Positions 46,815 through 58,300 of a DNA stretch of 64,000 nt are shown here, in pieces. The stretch lies in NCBI GenBank assembly GCA_013398295.1, contig VZSF01002053.1, positions 344,382-408,381 of the forward strand, in the 5' to 3' direction. The notes below the pieces were generated by a model. The model did not search any database. It was not told the DNA's origin and was given only the letters and a program-made list of their open reading frames with translations. The position numbers were made by a program, and so were the translations under genes. Position 1 is the first letter of the stretch; every line of letters starts with the position of its first letter. The stretch is from Chionis minor. Lineage: Eukaryota; Chordata; Aves; Charadriiformes; Chionididae.

Positions 46815-48902
46815 CTGATTTACTTTTTATATGATGCTAGATTAGTTCTATTTTGGAACCACGTTTGCTTACTTTGTTTATTTTTTCCCCCCTAAACATG
46901 AGTATCAAATTATAGACAATTCTGACATCTAAGGAGATGGCTCAGACTACAGGTATGCAACCGGTTGCACAAAATGTTTATGATTCCACAGGCCATTCAA
47001 GTTGTGGCATTATTCTTTGTACCCGTTATTATCTGATTTCATAAGTGCATGTTTCACAAATAGCAGGGTGCACTTTCTTTGTCTGAAAGTGTAGCCCATC
47101 GCACATGGTATTTTGAGCTTGGTTTCAGAGCTGTGTTTGCAGCTGCAGCGTTTGTAAGGAAGACGAGCGTGCAGGGGTAGGGATTCGGTTGCTAAGGGCT
47201 TGAAAACTTGCAGTCATGCAGTAACTGGGCAGCAGGCAGCCTCGTACGCCGCGTTATTTCCCCATGAACTGACTCTCTCCCACAAATGACAAGGAAAAAG
47301 GTGGGTTTGGTGGGGTGAAACATCACACTTCCTCAAGGGAGCACTGAAACAGGCTCAGACTGTGACATTCAGCACCTCAAAATAAGAGCAAACGTGCCAA
47401 AGCTGCCCGTTCCCGGGGCCCAGCGGCCACACGCGCGCGGAGTCATTGCTAGGAAGGAGCATTTTAGTAAGAGAAATGCAAACTGGGATGCCGAAGCAAG
47501 AATCATTAGCAATACGGTATCGTCGTACACGTGCCCTAAGCCTACGCAAGATGCATTCATCTTTTAAATTTATCTTTTAAACGTCTGAACTCAGACAAGA
47601 CTACGGCAATTAATTGGGAAGTTAAACACTACCAGATTATAATGCACTGTTAACACCTGCATCTCTGATCTGCACGGATGGCTTTGATATTATTTTTTCT
47701 TTTGACAAGTGGGCGATAGCGGATATCCTTTAAGCCTATATTTAATGAAGCCCTCCATAAATCCATCAACACTTGCTAAGGGAAACTACAATAAAGCTCA
47801 TACTGCCATAGGCTCTGCTATCGAGAGAACCTTTGGCATTCTCATAATGAAGTTTCAGAGCAGATACTTTTCATGTTGATCTGAGGAAGTGTACTATTTA
47901 TATGGGGTCTTTTTCTTCCTTGCGCAATTATATGTTGCGGATCAAGAAGAAAACAACCCTTCCGTCCCTGATTTTCAAAACAGTAATAGTCAAACTGTCA
48001 TTCATGGCTGTCAAATGGCTGTCAAAATATAAGAAACAAAGAAAGAAAAAGGTGCAGCTTTCTAGACAAGTAAACTCACATTTTTATTTTGTTAGCTCTT
48101 TTTGCTGTTAGGTGTAACTGTTTTACAAATTCTCACCATACTGATTTTTTCTTTATGTGTTACACATCCTATGGGTGTGATAAAAAATGTAAAGCTATAA
48201 CCTGAGAATAAATTGCTATTTGTTACACATTCTATATTTGCAAATTAAACAAACAAATGAACAACCTACATGAAGTGGTTATTTTGTCAGTTAAGACTGA
48301 AAGAATTGATGGGGTAGCAGAAGAACAGATAATGAAGAAATTTGGTTTTTTCCAAATCTGGACATCATGAGCTGAGAGGTGTGGAGTACTTTTAATATGT
48401 ACAGATATTTAGGTACCCCAAATCAGCAAATCACCTGAATGTGTGCTGAGCTTTAAGGACCTAAGTAATCAAACTGGTTTCATGGAAACAATCTGTGTGT
48501 CAAAAAAAAAAAAAAATTAAGAAAATTATGTTTGGTATTCTGAACACGTAGACTGCATGGAGACAATTTTTTCTAAAACAAACTTTGTAAAGTGGATCTA
48601 CAGGACTGTAAAGGGTAGTTAAGCCAACACAGTTAACTTGATTTCAAAGCATCTGCTGTCATCATATACATGGGGCTGCAAAGCCATTGAGGATCCAGGA
48701 AGATAATATGCATAAAAGGTTTCAGGATAGATTCTATATTACTATACTAAGAATACAGGGTATTTGTCAAGTAGTTATTTACTCCATATATTGCTCCTGC
48801 ATCACCTTTCTGTTCACAACACATCACGTTTCGTGCACCTGGCCCTCACATTCTCATAGTTTCATAAACCAGGTGCTTTGACTTTCAATCGGCTCACAGT
48901 TG

Positions 48903-48958
48903 TGGTTTTTGGGGGTTTTTTGTTTATTTGTTTGGTTTGGGTTTTTTTGGGTTTTTGA
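48903..48958. repeat. T/G-only low-complexity tract
   Basis: Runs of T interspersed with GGG on the plus strand (for example GGTTTGGGTTTTTTTGGG). Such tracts are common in bird genomes. Several G3 runs are spaced closely enough to allow a G-quadruplex in principle. Confidence 0.75.
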
Positions 48959-51900
48959 TGGATTTTTTCTTTTATTTGAAAGCTTAAATGAGCTGACTGA
49001 AGTATAGACAAGATCATTATTAATAAAAATGGTATCTTATTTGTGCTTTAAATCATATTTATAGCCCCTAAACCTATGTAAGCAAAAGCATAGGAACATC
49101 TCTACACAACAATTACCAAACTTTTTTAAAAGGCTCTGTTTGTGCTTTTCAATCTGTCCTGCTTAACCAGACGGAGGAGGAACACAGAGGCATCCTGACC
49201 TACTCTGAGTGCTCAGGTGCGGTATCTGCCCATCAAAGCCAGCCTCTGGCTTGGGAGAGGAGCCATGAACTCCTCCTTGCAGGCAAACAGGCTTCAGCTT
49301 CTCCAGCTTCCCCTCCTGCTCCAGCAGTCCCTTAGCGACCATCAGTTTGACAGCATATTTTCAGCAGAGATGGCTTTCGTGCTTCCAAGCGTACAGAAGC
49401 GTCAGCCACAATCCATTGCTGAGAGACTGAAACGCTGCAGGAGTGGATTTGGATCCCTGAAGGATTCCTGCACCGATGCCCATTGCTGCTTGAGGCTGTG
49501 GTCTTTGTATTTCACCCCGTTCTTCTCTTTTGCTCTTAGAGTTCTAGGTATCGCATTGAAATTATGGACAGTACCTCTGCTTTTCCTCCGTATATTTAGA
49601 GTCTATGTTTTACTATAAATAAATATTAAAAGAACCACTGCAAGTTTCACTTGTTTGTTAGTTTTCTTTATAGACAAGTGCTTTTATATAAACCTTTAGT
49701 AATGTCTGGATTTTGCCTAAACCAAGTATTGGAAAATAAGGCATGCAATGAGATCCACCTGTCTTCATTCTGAATTAAGACATTTTCTGCATGAAGTAAT
49801 TGAATCAGAAAAGTTCATTTTTGAACTGCAAGATGTGGCAACCAGCGAGGCTAATACAGAAATTTAAAGGAGAGGGATGCTGCTTTAGTTTGGTTGGGAT
49901 GTCCAGCACCTAACTCAGCTATAACAGGCATTAAAAAGCATGCTTTCCAATAAACCAGACAGCCGTGAGTATCAGTGGTATTAACAGCAATCAAAATGTT
50001 GCAAAGAATACTGCCCCTTAAAAGCAATTAGCTCAAAGCGCAGAAAATAGAAAAGACGATAATGAAATAGATAATGTGACAACAACAGGCAGGAGTGTGC
50101 AATTGCCGGTGCTTTTCTTGGCTTCGGAGCTGTGTTTCCTGTCCTGCTGTGGCTGCGCAGCGACAGACACTTTTCTAGGTCAGTGATGAACATGAGCTGG
50201 AGCCAAAGGTAGACGAAGCCCCGTCCACCTGCGCCCCGACGGCGCTCGCCGGTGAGCGGGGAGGCTGGCGAAGCACAGGCAGAGAAGAGCCCTCTGCGCT
50301 GAACACGCACCACAGACGGAGCCCAAGGAAGCCTCAGCTCTGCAGCAGCAACCTCACAGCATCACGCAGACACTAAGAAGACTTTCTGCCTAAGCTCTTA
50401 CTTTACCAACAGAATCGTCTTTCCCGGTTCCAAATGTACTGCGAACCCTGCAGTAAGCACAGTGCTTTTCAACAGGAAAAATTAATGCAATACTCCTACC
50501 TTTGTTTCAGCCTCTCTCTGCCCTCCCAGCAGCTCAGACACCTCAGCCAGGTCCTTTCCCCTCTGTGGATCCAAGCTCGATGGTCCTCTTTACACTTTCC
50601 CCCACGCTGTATTTACCAGCAGCCCTGGGAAGGCTCCCACCTCCTGGCTGCCAGCTGCCGGGAAGGCAATCAGGCTCACCGAGCTCAGCTGGCAGAGCTG
50701 ACGATGGGATTTCCAGACAAACTCACCCTCAGAGCTCCCAGCGACTTTTGGGAAAGTTTTGAACAGAATGGGTAGGTCAAGAGAAACGTTTCTTTAGAGG
50801 AACAGAGCTAATACATTAAGGTAAACCTAATGCGTGCCGCCTTCTTTTTTTTTTTTTTCTTTTTAAAGCAATGCAACTCTTAAGTTCAAATTTAGCATTT
50901 TAAGTAAGCCAGCCTTTACCTTAGCTCATGCAAGTAAATATGCTACTTTCACAAAAGGAACAGCCTGGGCAAATCCTCTATGTGATGAGCAAAGTCAGCA
51001 GTAACAGATAAGAACAGGAGAGTGCTTTAGGCAAAAAGAGAGGCTAACGAGCAGAGACAGCGCACATACCACACTCCCTCCTGCTCTCACACCAAGGTAG
51101 CTATATTTTAGCTTCGGTAAACTTGTTCTTAATTTACATCAGCATAGGGAAGAAGAGAATCAGCTGTCTTTTTTAATTCTTAAGATGCAATGTTGCTGTA
51201 AACCGTGCACACTTGCCAGTGCGGCGAGTTCCACCCCGCCGAGGTTCAGAAGGCGTGGGTTCAGCTCTCGTACCCGGGAGGGCAGCTAATTCCCAGCCCT
51301 GCTTGCCTCGGAAACACAGTCTCCTCCCCAGCTACCTCCAGCAGAAATACCCCTGTGGCACAGCCCGCTTTCCGCAGTGGGGACAGTGATCAGGTAGGTC
51401 CTACCTGTTCTTCAAGTTTTGTGACAAGATCCACAACTTGCCCACAGCAGCTTAGCTGGGCATCCCGCTACGCTCCAGCCTGGAGCTGCCTTGTCACCGA
51501 GCAGTGAGATACGGCTTTGGGCGCAGCGAGAGCTTGACACCGTGGCCCAGATGCCAAGTCCCATCCTTTCATTTTCACTGCTGTCCCCGCGGTCAAGGCA
51601 AGCCCTAGCTGCATCTACCCGATTCCCCGAGTGACCCTGTGCCATAGGATATGGTACAACTATTTGCCAAAACCTCTTGGTGTCCTGGTTTCCTGACATT
51701 TTATTTCTAGACCAGAGCTTGTGCTTTAATAAACTCCTCCCTCCTCGTCTCCCCTTAATTTCCAACCTGTTGAACAATAGTTAAAGAAGGCAGAGGTCTA
51801 AATACATAATTACATTCTTACAGATGGCCATGAAAAGGCAGTCAGAGCCCCACAGCCTGGCACCTTTCAAGGTAAAGCTGCAACATGAGCTCAGCCCTCG

Positions 51901-53121
51901 CATGGGACATATTCAGAATCTACATTTAAAACAGAGACCCCAAACTTTAGGAACTGTTTGGATGAAGAGACATCAAGAGATACTATCAAGGACAAAAAAA
52001 AACCAACAACCACCCAGGACAGCAGATTTGGTTGGCTTCCTTCTAGCAAAACTGCTCCCTTCCTCCTGCTGCTGACATTTTCATAGCATCACGATGCCAC
52101 TTGGTATCAAGCTGTCAGTGGAGAGCAGGGTTGTTATCACAGGCACTTTTGAAGCCACAATATCCATGGCTGACCCATGCTGGAGCGGGCTAGCTTGAGC
52201 ATAGTTTATTTTTACTTCTCACCAAGAGACCTCTTGCAATACTCATCCGTTGTGGTTCACATTATAATCCCTTGGCTTCCCTGAGCAGAGAGGGGTCACG
52301 TCTTCTCTTTCACCAAATATTTTGCTTTCTAGAACTATAGTGCTGCTTTTAAACCACCACGTGCTCTGTGTAGACTACTTAAGCAATGTATGCTTCCTAC
52401 CTTCCCACCCATTCACCATGTGTTGTTACCTTTCCTTCTGCTTTATTTTGCTCACCTTCCCAGACCACCTCACACCTGGTCCTGCCTTCTCCCCAGTTCT
52501 TTTTTCATTCCTCCATAGTTTGTGGTAGAGCCGGGAGAAGAAACGTTTCCTTTCTGCTTTTTTCCCCACCCCCAAGCACAAGCTTTGTGCAAGGGGCCCC
52601 CTGATCAGGCAGCGGTGGCCCTGCACAGCTGTTCCCAGTGGTTGTACCTTCAAGGTAGGCTGGTTCTGCACCGTTACATCCCCAGCACAAGATACGTTCA
52701 CTAGTTTAGGTTGTGAATCTCAGCACTTCTCCATTAGATCAGGGCTGGATTCAGAACTCTGTTGTCATTTCATTTTTAAGGGAAGTTATTCATCATTTTT
52801 CTATGGAACCTGTATCTTCAGGCACTGGTAATTTGATAACTTGGTGTACCTTCCTCTTTTTAAGGTGATCACAGTACAGCAATTACTACACATATTACTG
52901 CCATTCTACTTTAGTGCGGGAATCAACATCCCCAGCAAGTACCAACCCCTGTATCAAACCCCAGCTGTACCCAAGAAACTGATCTAGAAACTCGCATGCT
53001 GCTACCTAGTTTGTGTTGCTTGAAGTAAACTAAAGCATAACCCTGGATCATGGATTTAAGAGTCACTGGAGTGAGACAGCATGCTGCCTACTGAACTTGC
53101 TCTTCAAGGACACACATGCTT

Positions 53122-53161
53122 TGCCAGAAAAATTTAAGCACTGCCAGAAAAATTTAAGCAC
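53122..53161. repeat. Perfect 20-bp tandem duplication
   Basis: The unit TGCCAGAAAAATTTAAGCAC occurs twice without mismatch (53122-53141, 53142-53161), immediately past the candidate SALL4 polyadenylation signal. Confidence 0.92.
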
Positions 53162-53186
53162 TAAGTGTGAAAAAGCCATCCCAAAA

Positions 53187-53192
53187 TTTATT
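53187..53192 (-). terminator. SALL4: Candidate SALL4 polyadenylation signal (distal)
   Basis: AATAAA on the minus strand, 1.7 kb past the stop codon. Cleavage would fall around 53157-53177, inside or beside the 20-bp tandem duplication. Confidence 0.4.
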
Positions 53193-54711
53193 CTCAAAAT
53201 GTCAACAGAAACGCATCAGTAGATACTCAAAACTACAGAGTCCTTAAAAGTCATACATTCACAATGCAGAAACTTGACAATTGGGATGCCTTTTGCATGG
53301 TTTATGTAACAATATCCATTTTACAGTGTAAACAGGTACTGGTATGTTCTTACTTACAAGTCCAGCAGGAAAGGCACAACTCGGCATACAGAGATCATAA
53401 GCAAGAATCAGGTGCAACAACATTACACAAACTTTTGGTAATCTGCATTTTTGGGGCCTTCCACAACAGAGACTGGACTTGAAGATTTCCTGCAGTCAAC
53501 AACTAGACTTCTTCCCATCGTTCAGTCCTTCCATACCAAATGCTCACTTTCCAGTCTGGTTTAGATCCCATTACACAAACAGTTCCAGCAGACGTTAGAG
53601 GAATAGTGAAAGGTCAGTCCAGTAAGTCATCAGGTGCTTCCACTAATACATCAGGTTTTGGTTTCAGATAGTGCATGGAAGCATCTGCTTGAACCTCAGT
53701 TCATTACAGTGGTCATTAATAGAAAAATAGACACTACAACTACAAAAGGAAAAAATGAGGTAGATAACTTAGAATCCAGATGACTATCCCAGCAACCTTC
53801 ATACAATACACATGGATCATTAATTACCATTTTTGGTAGAATGCAAATTCACAGACCACCAAGAAACTTAATGACCAGAGTAGGAATGCCATCCAAAAAC
53901 CCACAAAACATTTAACCTAAGCATGAATACTTCATATTTAAATACAGGTTTACACAGACTGATCTTCTAAATTACCCAAATGAAAAAAATAAAAATAAAA
54001 AAGTCTCTTGCTAAGGAAACCAGTTCCCATGCCTAATTGCAGCAGTCACCTGAGATTCCTTGCAGAGCTTTTAGACCTGACTTCCCAAGGCAAGTCTTCC
54101 CTTTCAAGAGAGGAAAAAAAAAAGTATATACATATCCACCCATGCTTGTTTGGGGCTCTTGGTATTGAAATAAAACATCTAGGAAAAACTGCACATCTTT
54201 GGAAGTAGGAGTTTTGGCACTATACTTGAAGGACTGTCCTAGTCGTAGTATTAAATAAGCAGCAGTCAACAACACAGAGAATTAATTCCTTAGGAGCAGT
54301 GATTAAAGAAAAACAGCAACTTTCTTTTCATAGAACTTCTGAGGCAAAAAAAGGAATTAAAAAAATTTGTAGTTTTTATAGCCATTATAGTAAAAAGTAC
54401 ATTCAGAAACCACACAGAGCCAAAAATCCAAACAGAAAAACAATTTCTAAGAGGGTGGCAGACATTCTAGGATATTTACCCGCATTAATAGTTTTCATTT
54501 CTCATCAGTAAATAGAAGCTTTTCCATCAACAGTAGGTTGTCTCCACTCTATTCAAAACCCCCAAGTATTTCACCCTAAACAAAGAGGTAAATATTCTAA
54601 CCTTTGGAATTTTAAGTTGCAGAAACTTCTGTAAGGCTGTACACATTAAAGTCACACGTAAGAACTACTTTGCAAGACCCGCATCTTTCCAAATAGAAGG
54701 AAATCCTATTC

Positions 54712-54717
54712 TTTATT
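54712..54717 (-). terminator. SALL4: Candidate SALL4 polyadenylation signal (proximal)
   Basis: AATAAA on the minus strand, 176 bases past the stop codon. If used it would produce a short 3' UTR isoform. Confidence 0.3.
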
Positions 54718-54892
54718 ATTTACTATTTGCAAAGCAATATCATGATTGTACTCTGGGCAACTCTTACAAAGACAACCATAAAATCATTTGCACGTCAATA
54801 GGAAAATAGGAGGCCGAAGTGGAATCTCTTAAAAATATATGTTTGTGTATATATATATTTGTTCTTTCTGTACGTCAACTTCACTTGAGTTT

Positions 54893-55315
54893 CTAACTAA
54901 CAGCAATTTTGTTCTCCTCCATGAAGTGAGGGAACTGGTGTTTTGGCACATTGTCTGCAGCAGCACCACTGGCCTTCTCCGTATCAGAACCAGTCCCAGA
55001 CTGGGTCCCATCGATTTTGGAGACCGTAGCAGTATTTATTGCCGAACCACCCCCAATGGTGACTGGAAGGGTAGGTAAGCCACCGCTCTGGATCACCGAG
55101 ATCTCGTTAGTCTTCATCGCTATGCCATTGCTGAGTACCGCTGCATACTGATTCCATACTGTGGGGTCAATGCTCACTGACGGAGGCATTATATCCTTTG
55201 GAAACATTTCAGATACCTTCTTGGGATCATTCCCCAGCAGAGCCATGGGGTTATCAATCGAAAGCCGCCTTCCCCGCCTGGCAGAGTTATTCCACATGTG
55301 AGTTCCTACGTGGAC
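54893..55315 (-). CDS. SALL4: SALL4 exon 4 (C-terminus and stop)
   Basis: Begins VHVGTH, supplying the two zinc-binding histidines of the finger begun in exon 3. It continues with [20 protein letters not shown] and [11 protein letters not shown], and ends [19 protein letters not shown] (TAG at 54895-54893). This AT-hook-like RRGRR segment and the final acidic tail match the SALL4 C-terminus. The acceptor is CTGGAAG|GTC. Confidence 0.97.
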   Translation of the reverse strand, partial: VHVGTHMWNNSARRGRRLSIDNPMALLGNDPKKVSEMFPKDIMPPSVSIDPTVWNQYAAVLSNGIAMKTNEISVIQSGGLPTLPVTIGGGSAINTATVSKIDGTQSGTGSDTEKASGAAADNVPKHQFPHFMEENKIAVS

Positions 55316-58300
55316 CTTCCAGAGAGGAAAAAAGAGAATTGTTAATACTGCAGGGTTTTTTAGGGTATACCCAAGTTCTACTTTGCTTACAGCCAAGTTG
55401 CTCAAAAGGAGTCACATATGGTCCACGTGCATCGAGGTAAGCATTTAAGCTGGCTAGTTCTTGTTTTACTTGCTCTCTTGCTGGTATGTGTAAGATATTT
55501 TGAGTCTGACATCACACATGCACACATACTCTGTCTGACATCACCACGGCTCTCTACAATTTACTCCTGAAGTGCTTGTAGGACTGTGTTTTTACACTTA
55601 CTGTAAGGGATGTTGGCAAAGAGACCACTTTCCCCCCCCCCCAAATAAAATCCATATTATTTGCTGCAAACAGACTACATTAAAAAAAACCCACCACAAT
55701 AGTTAATGCAAAAAACTCAGCAAGGAATCTGGAAGAGAGGTTACACCTAAGCTAAAGCCTTCCACACCACAAACATAGTGCTAGTGCTTCTAGCACTGTT
55801 CACAAACTGCAGAGCATTCTCCCTCCCCAGCAGCATTTATGCAAGAGGACTGAAGAGCTTGAAGAGGTTCTCACGGGAAACCAGAGCCTCCGCGCGAGCG
55901 AGGGGGCTGCGAGGCCCTCACAGGGCAAATGGACTAAACCGACAATGACGACAGACTTGCAAGACTTCTTCAACAAGTGCTTAGACACAAAATCCTCAAG
56001 TACTTTGTGCCATCTCACTATTATCCTGTCAGTTTTATCCTTCCTCGTCCTGCATGGTGTTTCAAGCAGCGCAGCGAAATGCAGGTACTCTGTAGGCATC
56101 ATTTTTGTAGCATTCAGTCTATGAAATGTTTATATCTTGACACATCGAAATCCAAATGAAAATAAAGCATCTGCTTAGTTAAGGCTAAGACTTTCCTGCC
56201 ATCCAAAAGGGAAAGTCAAGGACAGTAGCAAAGACTTCCACGGGTGATCTCAGTACACTGTTTAGCGAGTTGTGTGAAGAAACTCAGGAAGGAGAGACAA
56301 AAGCCAAAGATAACCATTTGAGGAACTAAAAAGAAAATCAAAGTTGTCCCCAAAAGCAGAACAAATATTAGCAAGTCTTTCCCTCTCTGATATGACTTTC
56401 CCCAACAAAGGAGATGGCAACATAAGAGACAATTTACCTTCAGGTTTCCTTTTGTTGTAAAGGCTCTCCCACAGATGGTGCAGGCAAATGGCTTTTCACC
56501 AGTATGGGTCCGTTCATGAATCTGAAGGGCGCTGGCAGAGGAGAAGTTCTTCCCACACGTAGTGCAGATGTGCTGTTTGGCAGGACGGCAGAATTTCGGT
56601 CGTGGCACGAGGAGAGGGGCAACACCAGGGGAGAGAGCTGGTGGGCCAATGAAATGGCTAGTGCTAATGGGACGCTCGCTGGGCATCTCCATTTTTATGA
56701 GGGCTGGTGGGGCTCTAACAAAAGCAGCTGGGATACTACTTCGACCTGGAAAGAAAACAAAGATAACATTTATCCCAAATTCCTTCTGCTTCTAAACTTA
56801 AACCTGGCTGAGATAGCAGAGGCCCTGCGTTTGGAGCTGCGTGCAGCTGGAGAGCGTGCCTGCAAAGCCCTCCAAAGCCACACAGTAGGGCTGCTATTAC
56901 CCTTGCTAGGATGCCCCGAAATAAATCGGTTCATCCCCATTTTTATGGGTGAGCTTAGGAGTTAGAAAGTCTCATTTCCTGATCTAATTTAAATCAGCAT
57001 CAGCCTCAGTGCTAAAGAGCTCAAAAACCCCCACAAAATATTCCAGAGTTTTAATGCCACATTCTTGGGTTAAGCAGTTTTCCACGAAGCACAAACATCT
57101 ATCCCTAGAGCGCTACAGGCAGGTATCAGGTGAGCCTATGAAAGGCATTAAGTGCACAGCCTCTACTTATTTTAAGGACCTTTATGCTCCCTCTTGCAGG
57201 ACATGACAGCATTCAAGTCTGAATTTTGAGTCTGAGTTGGGAAAAAACCTTTACAGGGCACATGCCCTTATCCTAACAGAGGAGAAGGAAGAGGGGAAAG
57301 CTGAGGAGGTTTTGACTTCTGTTGGTCCTTTCAGAGACGGATTTCCTCCAGTCCTACTACCCCACTCCAAGTTATTGCCAGCATTTCATATTACTCACCA
57401 TATTCTCCATTTGCAAAGTGTAACCCAGGTTCTTCTTTAATGACCTTTCGACCGATATTGCTGTAAGTTAAATCCAAAGCACCGACGACCCCTTCCATTT
57501 CTGCAGAAGCGTTCTCAGGACCCTCCGATTTATTTCCCGTGCCTGTATCTTCTTGATTGTTGAAGCTAGGTGACTTTGACCTTATGCTCTCAGCTTGGCT
57601 GTTGGCTGGGGACAGAGCCTGGAGCGATGCAGACTCGGAGGCAGCAGGACTCCTGCCGTTCTGATAATCTGGATCTCCTGCCACAGAAGATGAATCATTT
57701 GTCATGCCATCACTTTCTGCCGAGCCATTGTCACTAGACTTCAAGCTGCTTTGCCGCTGCAAGTTCAAAGCAGAGTTGACGATCTTCATTTGATTCTCCA
57801 GTGCTGCGATACCAGAGAAGGTGGCTGCTGTAGCTGGAGATTCTGATTGTGCATCGTACGGAGTAGGAGGTTTGGAAGAACTCCTAGGGCCTTCCTGAGA
57901 GTCCAGGTCCTCTTCCATCTCTATGCTTTCCACAGTCTCATCTGGGCGACTGATGTCTCCATTCTTCTCAGCCACAGTAGGATCCATGTCAGTATTGTCG
58001 CAGGTGTTTTCTGGCATTGGTGTATTGGGTATTTGTCCCCCCATATGCATGCGGATATGCTGCTGCAACACAACTGCATTTGTAAACTTCTTCTGGCAAA
58101 TAGGACACGAATGTTGCATCTTCAAAGGAGTATTGGCCCGGTGGACACCATAATGAGTTTTAAGGTTCCCTTTAGTGGAGAAGGCACGGCCACAGATTTT
58201 ACACTTGAATGGCCTCTCTCCGGTGTGAGTGCGATAATGCATTTTGAGTGAACTCTGGCAGCTCAGCACTCTGTGACAGATCAGGCACTCGTTGGGGTCA

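Larger units (their letters stand above)
42181..53186. other. SALL4-ATP9A intergenic region
   Basis: About 11 kb between the SALL4 3' end and the ATP9A promoter. Open frames are short and lack codon structure or known domains. Simple repeats occur at 46766-46814 and 48903-48958, and a 20-bp tandem duplication at 53122-53161. Enhancers for either gene are plausible here but cannot be seen without cross-species alignment. Confidence 0.75.
53187..54892 (-). other. SALL4: SALL4 3' UTR (extent inferred)
   Basis: Non-coding sequence directly after the SALL4 stop codon. AATAAA signals on the minus strand lie at 54717-54712, which would give a short UTR of about 0.2 kb, and at 53192-53187, which would give about 1.7 kb, close to the length known in mammals. 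Further AATAAA motifs lie beyond (near 52210 and 52447), so the end is not certain. Confidence 0.45.

Noticed and set aside
51679..51740. Plus-strand TGTCCTGGTTTC followed by an AATAAA, resembling an LTR start and R region
   Set aside because: Only the first 12 bases fit. The rest does not follow the LTR layout, there is no matching far end, and chance similarity is likely.
57847..58251. Plus-strand open frames of 134 and 76 codons opposite SALL4 exon 2
   Set aside because: Antisense shadows of the zinc-finger coding sequence.
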